This document shows, in pieces, positions 1-4,502 of a stretch of 11,811 bases of DNA. The DNA is from an uncultured Frankineae bacterium (GTDB lineage Bacteria > Actinomycetota > Actinomycetes > Mycobacteriales > SCTD01): the NCBI GenBank assembly GCA_902805805.1, contig CADCUE010000112.1, positions 1 through 11,811 of the forward strand, in the 5' to 3' direction. How positions within the stretch are numbered: the first letter of the stretch is position 1; every line of letters begins with the position of its first letter. Below the pieces are notes generated by a model. That model was given only the letters and a program-made list of their open reading frames with translations. It was not told where the DNA came from and did no database searches. A program made the position numbers and the translations under genes.

Positions 1-27
1 CCAGTCGTCGTGGTCCTGCAGTCATGA
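1..27 (+). CDS. possible C-terminal tail of an upstream plus-strand gene
   Basis: Frame 1 at the left edge reads PVVVVLQS and then TGA at 25-27. The codons are mostly G/C-ending and a strong hairpin follows at 52-88, as would be expected after a gene end. Eight residues cannot identify a protein, so this is only a possibility. The alternative is non-coding sequence. Confidence 0.2.
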   Translation, partial: PVVVVLQS

Positions 28-51
28 CGCCAGCAGGACGACCGAGGTTGT

Positions 52-88
52 GTGCTGCACCAGCCGAGCTCTCGGCCGGGCGCAGCAC
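52..88. terminator. two-tier hairpin, probable transcription terminator
   Basis: The outer arms are GTGCTGC (52-58) and GCAGCAC (82-88), perfectly complementary. The inner arms are GCCGA (63-67) and TCGGC (72-76), with a GCTC loop. An internal loop (acca against cgggc) separates the two stems. There is no T-tract, which is common for actinobacterial terminators. It would fit the end of a plus-strand gene stopping at 27 and of the possible minus-strand gene stopping at 102. Confidence 0.45.
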
Positions 89-101
89 GGCGCGTGCAGA
101 C

Positions 102-269
102 TCAGCTGCGTCCCTGGTCCCTCAGTCCCTCGTACGCGGTGGCACTGCCCGCGCGGCCCGCCGACCGCTGGGCAGCGCGCGCCGCCTCGTGCTCGGCCGC
201 AGCGCTCGCCGGCCGTGCGGCGGTCCGCGTCCCCGTCAGTCTGGTGAGCAGCGTCCGCAGTGCACCCAT
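102..269 (-). CDS. possible small Ala/Arg-rich hypothetical protein
   Basis: An open frame of 55 residues starts with ATG (267-269) and stops with TGA (102-104). A GGGGA stretch lies just upstream of the ATG. The product begins MGALRTLLTRLTG, has a helical, alanine- and arginine-rich middle, and ends near AYEGLRDQGRS. I recognise no family. Support comes from the hairpin right after the stop and from the lack of any other gene in bases 1-399. Against it, roughly one codon in six ends in A or T, more than in the firm genes here, and alanine/arginine-rich frames arise by chance in GC-rich DNA. If it is not real, the first 399 bases hold only the hairpin and the leader of the monooxygenase gene. 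Confidence 0.35.
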   Translation of the reverse strand: MGALRTLLTRLTGTRTAARPASAAAEHEAARAAQRSAGRAGSATAYEGLRDQGRS

Positions 270-293
270 CGCCGTCCCCGTTCTCGCCGTCGC

Positions 294-306
294 GTCGTCG
301 GACGAC
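294..306. promoter_or_regulatory. short palindrome, possible operator
   Basis: GTCGTC and GACGAC flank a single G, making a perfect 13-base palindrome. It lies about 95 bases before the monooxygenase start and 25 bases before the possible minus-strand gene start. Six-base GC-rich arms are easily found by chance, so the operator role is inference. Confidence 0.2.
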
Positions 307-342
307 AGCCTGGCACGGCCGTCCCGCTCCGAGCGCCGGTAG

Positions 343-371
343 TTGCCATGCCGCCCTCTTTCGGGTGTGCT
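343..371 (+). promoter_or_regulatory. weak candidate promoter of the monooxygenase gene
   Basis: TTGCCA (343-348) matches the -35 consensus in five of six positions. After a 17-base spacer comes TGTGCT (366-371), a poor -10 that lacks the key second-position A. This is a guess from consensus alone. Confidence 0.2.
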
Positions 372-399
372 CCGCCTCACACGACGAGAGGATGCCGGC

Positions 400-2238
400 A
401 TGACGCAGACGGTGGAGGCGCCGGACACGGTCGAGCCGCAGGCACGGGTCGACCGGTGGCTCACCGAGTTCGAGGACGCGCTGGTGGGCCGCGACGTCCA
501 GCGCGCGGCCGGCATGTTCGCGGCCACCAGCTTCTGGCGCGACCTGGTCTCCTTCACCTGGAACATCACCACGGTCGAGGGCCCGGCAGGAGTCGCCGAC
601 CTGCTGCACGCGACGCTCGAGGGCACCGCTCCGCGCGGCTTCGCGACCGAGGAGCCGCCGACCGAGGAGGACGGCGTCACGACGGCGTGGCTGACGTTCG
701 AGACGGCCGTCGGGCGCGGACGAGCGGTGCTGCGCCTCGTGCAGGAGGCCGGACCGGACGGCTCCGCCGATCGGGCCTGGACGTTCCTCACGACGCTGTA
801 CGAGCTCAAGGGCCACGAGGAGCCCCGCGGGACGCACCGCCCCCTGGGTGCGCAGCACGGCGCGACCCGGGAGCGCGTGACCTGGCTCGAGCAGCGCCAG
901 CGCGAGGCCGAGTCGCTCGGCTCGACGACGCAGCCGTACGTCCTCGTGGTCGGGGGCGGGCAGGGCGGCATCGCGCTGGGCGCCCGCCTGCGCCAGCTGG
1001 GCGTGCCGAGCCTGGTCATCGACAAGCACCCGCGTCCGGGCGACCAGTGGCGCAGCCGCTACAAGTCGCTCTGCCTGCACGACCCGGTCTGGTACGACCA
1101 CCTGCCGTACCTGGCTTTCCCGGACAACTGGCCGGTGTTCGCGCCCAAGGACAAGATCGGTGACTGGCTCGAGGCGTACACCAAGGTCATGGAGGTGCCC
1201 TACTGGTCGAGCACCGTGGCGACCGGCGCCTCCTGGTCCGACGAGACGCAGGAGTGGACCGTCACCGTGGAGCGGGAGGGCAAGCCGCTCACCCTGCGAC
1301 CTGCCCAGCTGGTGCTCGCGACCGGCATGTCCGGCAAGCCCAACGTCCCCGACCTGCCCGGGAAGGACGTGTTCCGCGGAGACCAGCACCACTCCTCCGC
1401 CCACCCCGGTCCCGACGCCTACGCCGGGAAGAAGTGCGTGGTCATCGGCAGCAACAACTCCGCCTTCGACATCTGCGGTGCGCTGTGGGAGCACGGCGCC
1501 GAGGTGACGATGGTGCAGCGCTCGTCGACGCACATCGTCAGGAGCGACAGCCTGATGGAGATCGGCCTCGGCGCGCTCTACTCCGAGCAGGCCGTCGCCG
1601 CCGGTGTCACCACCGACAAGGCCGACATGGTCTTCGCGTCCCTGCCGTACCGGATCCTGCACGAGTTCCAGATCCCGCTCTACCAGCAGATGGCCGAGCG
1701 CGACAAGGACTTCTACGACCGGCTGGAGAAGGCCGGCTTCTGGCTCGACTGGGGTGACGACGGGTCGGGCCTGTTCATGAAGTACCTGCGCCGCGGGTCG
1801 GGCTACTACATCGACGTGGGCTCTGCCGACCTGGTGGCGGACGGGGACGTGCAGCTGGCGCACGGCCGGGTGTCGCACCTGACGGAGGGCAGCGTGGTGC
1901 TCGAGGACGGCACCGAGCTGCCGGCCGACCTCGTCGTCTACGCGACCGGCTACGGCTCGATGAACGGCTGGGCCGCCGACCTGATCAGCCCGGAGGTGGC
2001 CGACAAGGTCGGCAAGGTGTGGGGCCTCGGGTCCGACACCACCAAGGACCCCGGTCCGTGGGAGGGCGAGCAGCGCAACATGTGGAAGCCCACCCAGCAG
2101 CCCGGCCTGTGGTTCCACGGCGGCAACCTGCACCAGTCCCGGCACTACTCGCTGTACCTCGCGCTGCAGCTCAAGGCGCGCTGCGAGGGCATCCCCACAC
2201 CGGTCTACGGGCTGCAGGAGCCGCACCACCTGCGGTGA
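400..2238 (+). CDS. flavin-containing monooxygenase with N-terminal NTF2/SnoaL-like domain
   Basis: The product has 612 residues. Residues about 12-135 look like an NTF2/SnoaL-like alpha+beta domain (RVDRWLTEFEDAL onward). Residues about 178-600 form a two-dinucleotide-binding flavoprotein of the FMO/YUCCA-like group. The FAD site is GGGQGG (185-190). The NADPH site is GSNNSA (350-355). Between them is an FMO-type fingerprint FRGDQHHSSAH (325-335), whose last residue is His where an aromatic or Pro is usual. The C-terminal ATG motif is YATGY (514-518). Such enzymes use NADPH and O2 to oxygenate a nitrogen, sulfur or carbonyl carbon; the substrate cannot be read here. The ATG at 400 is chosen because GAGAGGA (386-392) sits seven bases before it; a TTG at 343 has no such site. 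There is no signal peptide, so it is probably cytosolic. It converges on aroQ with 29 bases between the stops. Confidence 0.92.
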   Translation: MTQTVEAPDTVEPQARVDRWLTEFEDALVGRDVQRAAGMFAATSFWRDLVSFTWNITTVEGPAGVADLLHATLEGTAPRGFATEEPPTEEDGVTTAWLTFETAVGRGRAVLRLVQEAGPDGSADRAWTFLTTLYELKGHEEPRGTHRPLGAQHGATRERVTWLEQRQREAESLGSTTQPYVLVVGGGQGGIALGARLRQLGVPSLVIDKHPRPGDQWRSRYKSLCLHDPVWYDHLPYLAFPDNWPVFAPKDKIGDWLEAYTKVMEVPYWSSTVATGASWSDETQEWTVTVEREGKPLTLRPAQLVLATGMSGKPNVPDLPGKDVFRGDQHHSSAHPGPDAYAGKKCVVIGSNNSAFDICGALWEHGAEVTMVQRSSTHIVRSDSLMEIGLGALYSEQAVAAGVTTDKADMVFASLPYRILHEFQIPLYQQMAERDKDFYDRLEKAGFWLDWGDDGSGLFMKYLRRGSGYYIDVGSADLVADGDVQLAHGRVSHLTEGSVVLEDGTELPADLVVYATGYGSMNGWAADLISPEVADKVGKVWGLGSDTTKDPGPWEGEQRNMWKPTQQPGLWFHGGNLHQSRHYSLYLALQLKARCEGIPTPVYGLQEPHHLR

Positions 2239-2244
2239 CGCGGC

Positions 2245-2260
2245 GTCGGCGCCAGCCGGC
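2245..2260. terminator. candidate bidirectional hairpin between convergent genes
   Basis: GTCGGC (2245-2250) can pair with GCCGGC (2255-2260), including one G-T wobble, around a GCCA loop. It lies in the 29-base gap between the convergent monooxygenase and aroQ stops. There is no T-tract, so the case rests on position and pairing only. Confidence 0.3.
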
Positions 2261-2267
2261 CCGGGCC

Positions 2268-2708
2268 TCAGCCCTGTGCGTCCGCACGGAGCGCCAGCCA
2301 CCGCAGGGCCAGCACGTAGCCGTCGACGCCCAGACCGGTCAGCACGGCCGTGGCCACGCCGGAGACGTAGGAGTGGCCGCGGAACGCCTCGCGGGCGTGC
2401 ACGTTGGTGAGGTGCACCTCCAGCAGGGGTGCGGTGAGCATGGCGCACGCGTCCCGCAGGGCGACGGACGTGTGCGTCCAGGCCGCGGGGTTGAGGACGA
2501 CGGGCACGGCCCGGTCGGCCGCCTCGTGCAGCCAGCCGAGCATCTCGTGCTCGGCGTCGGTCTGCCGCACCTCGACGTCGAGCCCGAGCTCGGCGCCCTC
2601 GGTGCGGCACAGCTCGACGAGCTCGGCGTGGGTCGTGCGGCCGTACGTGTCCGGCTCGCGCCGGCCCAGTCGACCGAGGTTGGGTCCGTTGAGCACGAGG
2701 ACCTGCAC
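2268..2708 (-). CDS. aroQ: type II 3-dehydroquinate dehydratase
   Basis: The 146-residue protein has the usual length of type II dehydroquinases, which convert 3-dehydroquinate to 3-dehydroshikimate by anti-elimination as cytosolic dodecamers. It serves the shikimate pathway or, run in the catabolic direction, quinate use. The signature near the N-terminus is [17 protein letters not shown], with Arg17 and catalytic Tyr22 on the mobile loop. NPAAWTHTS begins at residue 73 (Trp where Tyr is usual), and [18 protein letters not shown] carries catalytic His99 and Arg106. These positions sit two below the Mycobacterium tuberculosis enzyme numbering. The start is GTG (2706-2708), preceded by AAGGGAG five bases upstream. 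It lies 36 bases after the diguanylate cyclase on the same strand, so the two may be co-transcribed. No other shikimate gene is in the window; it could be a second, non-housekeeping copy. Confidence 0.95.
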   Translation of the reverse strand: MQVLVLNGPNLGRLGRREPDTYGRTTHAELVELCRTEGAELGLDVEVRQTDAEHEMLGWLHEAADRAVPVVLNPAAWTHTSVALRDACAMLTAPLLEVHLTNVHAREAFRGHSYVSGVATAVLTGLGVDGYVLALRWLALRADAQG

Positions 2709-2744
2709 GTGGGCTCCCTTCGCGTCCCGGCGGACCGCCCGAAC

Positions 2745-4058
2745 CTAGCCGTCCCGTCCCCTGGGGCGGTCGCGCTTGCGCTGGTACAGCGCCGAGTCGG
2801 CCCGCTGGAGCAGCATCCGCGCGTCGTCGCCGGTCGAACGAGTGGCGGTCCCCGCGCTGAACTGCACGCCGTCCGGGCTCAGCGCCCTGAGCCGCGCCAC
2901 CGCGGCCTCGGCAGCGGCGAGCCCCGTGGTCGGCAGGAGGAGCGCGAACTCGTCGCCGCCGATGCGCGCCAGCAGGTCCGGCGCACGGACGGCGTCATGC
3001 CAGGCCGCGGTGATCCGACGCAGCAGGTCGTCGCCCGCAGGGTGCCCGTGCGCGTCGTTGTAGGACTTGAAGTGGTCGAGGTCGAGCAGCACGAGCGCCA
3101 GCTGCCCGTCCTCCCGCGTGGCCCGGGACAGCTCGCGGGTCAGCGTGTCGTCGAAGGTCCGGCGGTTGGCGAGCCCGGTGAGGCTGTCCGTGTGCGCGGC
3201 GGCCGCCAATCGCGCCGACACCTCCAGGCGCTGGACGACCAGGCCGGCCTCGGCGGCCAGCATCGCGAGCAGGTCCATGGTCGTCGCCGACAGCGGTCCC
3301 TGAGGACGCAGCCAGCCGACGGCGAGCAGCCCGACGAGCCCCTCGCCCATGACGACGGGCTCGGTCGCGAGGGTTCCGAGGCCCCGCGACAGCCGGCTGC
3401 GCACCGCGTCCGGGTCGGGACCGTCCTCACCGAGGTCGGTCAGGCCCTGGCCGTCCGGGCCGAACGCCGTCGCCACGGCTCGCAGCGCCGCCGACGGCTG
3501 CGGGCCGTCGGGCACGTACAGCCAGGCGCCGTCGCACCTGGTGGCGCGTGGAGCGGTGTCGACCAGCAGGCGGTGGACGTCCTCGGGCCGGTCCAGGTGC
3601 AGGAGCGCCCGCCGGTGCTCGGCGAGCACCCGCAGGACGTGCTCGTGGGCGCGGCGCTCGGTGAGATCGGAGCCCAGAGCGTGGAACAGGTAGCCGGTGT
3701 CGGTGCGCTGCGCCCAGATGGTGAGCTCGACGGGCACCTGCGAGCCGTCGGAGCGCACGGCACGCACGACGACCGGCGCGTCGACGCCGCGTCCGTGCCC
3801 CGTCCGGACGTAGTCGTCGATGCCCCTGCGGTGAGCACTGCGGTACGCCGGCGGCACGATGAGGTCCTCGAGCAGGGTCCCCACCGCCTGCGCCGAGCTG
3901 AAGCCGAACAGCCGGCTCGCCGCCCGGTTCCAGCCCCGCACCACCCCCGACTCGTCCAGTGCGATGTAGAACTGGCTCGTCTCGCGCAGCACGGCCTCCG
4001 CCTGCTCGCGTGCCGCATCGCCGGGTCGGGCCCCTGCCGGCGTGCGCACGGACCTCAC
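2745..4058 (-). CDS. PAS-GAF-GGDEF diguanylate cyclase
   Basis: It is predicted to make cyclic di-GMP from two GTP. With the GTG start at 4058 the product has 437 residues. A PAS domain covers about 18-135 (FYIALDESG, GWNRAASRLFGFS), a GAF domain about 145-275, and the GGDEF domain about 285-430. The latter has DSLTGLANRR, the metal-binding DLDHFK, and an intact active loop GGDEF at 367-371. RAPD at 358-361, five residues before it, is a complete RxxD inhibitory I-site, so product feedback is likely. I see no membrane segment and no EAL domain, so it should be a soluble cyclase whose input comes through PAS and GAF. The frame stays open to an upstream GTG-like codon at 4262, but that extension reads like non-coding DNA and overlaps the small gene at 4175-4339. 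GGAGG (4070-4074) lies 11 bases before GTG 4058; GTG at 4049 or 4076 is also possible. Confidence 0.92.
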   Translation of the reverse strand: MRSVRTPAGARPGDAAREQAEAVLRETSQFYIALDESGVVRGWNRAASRLFGFSSAQAVGTLLEDLIVPPAYRSAHRRGIDDYVRTGHGRGVDAPVVVRAVRSDGSQVPVELTIWAQRTDTGYLFHALGSDLTERRAHEHVLRVLAEHRRALLHLDRPEDVHRLLVDTAPRATRCDGAWLYVPDGPQPSAALRAVATAFGPDGQGLTDLGEDGPDPDAVRSRLSRGLGTLATEPVVMGEGLVGLLAVGWLRPQGPLSATTMDLLAMLAAEAGLVVQRLEVSARLAAAAHTDSLTGLANRRTFDDTLTRELSRATREDGQLALVLLDLDHFKSYNDAHGHPAGDDLLRRITAAWHDAVRAPDLLARIGGDEFALLLPTTGLAAAEAAVARLRALSPDGVQFSAGTATRSTGDDARMLLQRADSALYQRKRDRPRGRDG

Positions 4059-4104
4059 CGGCCTGCCGTCCTCCACGTCATCACGATGCCAGGCCGGCCG
4101 GACG

Positions 4105-4116
4105 CCTGCCGGCAGG
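4105..4116. promoter_or_regulatory. 12-base perfect palindrome upstream of the diguanylate cyclase
   Basis: CCTGCCGGCAGG is fully self-complementary. It lies about 50 bases before the cyclase start, in the 116-base gap after the small membrane protein gene. It may be an operator or simply a GC-rich chance palindrome; no clear -10 box is visible near it. Confidence 0.25.
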
Positions 4117-4174
4117 ACACGACGACCGTCACCCGTCCGCGTCGCCGCGCCTGTCGGGTGGTTCGCACCTTCCC

Positions 4175-4339
4175 TCAGCCGGCCCGGGCGGCCCGCGGCG
4201 GCAGACGGCGCGAACCGTCGCCCGTCGGCGTCGCAGGAGCGCTCAGCTTCGCAGTGCCCCACTGCACGACGACCAGCGTCCAGAAGGCGGCCAGCAGGGC
4301 GCCGGTGCAGTAGACGTAGAGCAGCAGCAGTGCGGGCAC
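4175..4339 (-). CDS. small single-pass membrane protein, hypothetical
   Basis: The frame encodes 54 residues from GTG (4337-4339) to TGA (4175-4177). The product begins with a hydrophobic stretch of about 30 residues (LLLLYVYC, GALLAAFWTLVVVQWG) and ends in a basic, Pro/Arg-rich tail (PTGDGSRRLPPRAARAG), the usual shape of a small membrane protein with a cytoplasmic tail. A perfect GGAGG (4345-4349 on the minus strand) sits five bases before the GTG, the best initiation site in this neighbourhood. I do not recognise the family. It precedes the diguanylate cyclase on the same strand by 116 bases, so it may share its transcript. The same frame is open further upstream to 4567, but that part lacks protein-like character. 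It is easily missed because the cyclase frame can be extended over it. Confidence 0.55.
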   Translation of the reverse strand: MPALLLLYVYCTGALLAAFWTLVVVQWGTAKLSAPATPTGDGSRRLPPRAARAG

Positions 4340-4344
4340 GAGTG

Positions 4345-4349
4345 CCTCC
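4345..4349 (-). promoter_or_regulatory. ribosome binding site of the small membrane protein
   Basis: GGAGG on the minus strand, five bases before the GTG at 4339. This site decides the start of the 54-residue protein. Confidence 0.5.
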
Positions 4350-4406
4350 GGGTCAGGGGATGCTCCAGCGCGCGTCGCGCCGGTCGAGACGGCGCTTGCC
4401 CTGGAG

Positions 4407-4442
4407 CCGGCGATCAACTCCTCCCGGCCACGTGATCGCCGG
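4407..4442. repeat. perfect 10-bp inverted repeat in a divergent intergenic region
   Basis: CCGGCGATCA (4407-4416) and TGATCGCCGG (4433-4442) are exact reverse complements separated by 16 bases. The arms are 26 bases apart centre to centre. They lie between the divergent starts at 4339 (minus) and 4503 (plus). The repeat could bind a dimeric regulator controlling the fusion enzyme gene or both genes, or it could fold as a hairpin in RNA. No regulator gene is next to it in the window. Confidence 0.55.
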
Positions 4443-4467
4443 TCACCTCGGGCGGTGCTGCGCGGTG

Positions 4468-4473
4468 TACGGT
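4468..4473 (+). promoter_or_regulatory. weak candidate -10 box of the fusion enzyme gene
   Basis: TACGGT fits the loose actinobacterial TAnnnT pattern, about 30 bases before the start codon. No convincing -35 is seen. If real, the inverted repeat at 4407-4442 would cover the -35 region and the DNA just above it. Confidence 0.2.
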
Positions 4474-4488
4474 CGCGCCCTTCCCAGC

Positions 4489-4494
4489 AGGAGG
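4489..4494 (+). promoter_or_regulatory. ribosome binding site of the fusion enzyme
   Basis: AGGAGG lies five bases before a GTG at 4500 and eight bases before a second GTG at 4503. Either can be the start; they differ by one valine. Confidence 0.7.
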
Positions 4495-4502
4495 TCGCAG
4501 TG

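Noticed and set aside
1..25. A minus-strand ATG at 25 that could begin a gene leaving the left edge
   Set aside because: There is no Shine-Dalgarno site, and the few codons visible end mostly in A or T, unlike the genes here.
22..2610. A very long minus-strand open frame (over 800 codons) opposite the monooxygenase and running through aroQ
   Set aside because: Its translation is low-complexity Arg/Ala/Val/Pro-rich with no motif, and it is antisense to two genes with intact family signatures. Long stop-free antisense frames are normal in DNA this GC-rich.
4059..4262. Extension of the diguanylate cyclase to an upstream start at 4262
   Set aside because: The added residues have no protein-like character and overlap the small membrane protein gene, which has the better initiation site. 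A start near 4058 has a GGAGG upstream.
2019..4313. A plus-strand open frame of over 750 codons across aroQ and the diguanylate cyclase
   Set aside because: It overlaps three separate genes on both strands and reads as composition-driven sequence without domains.
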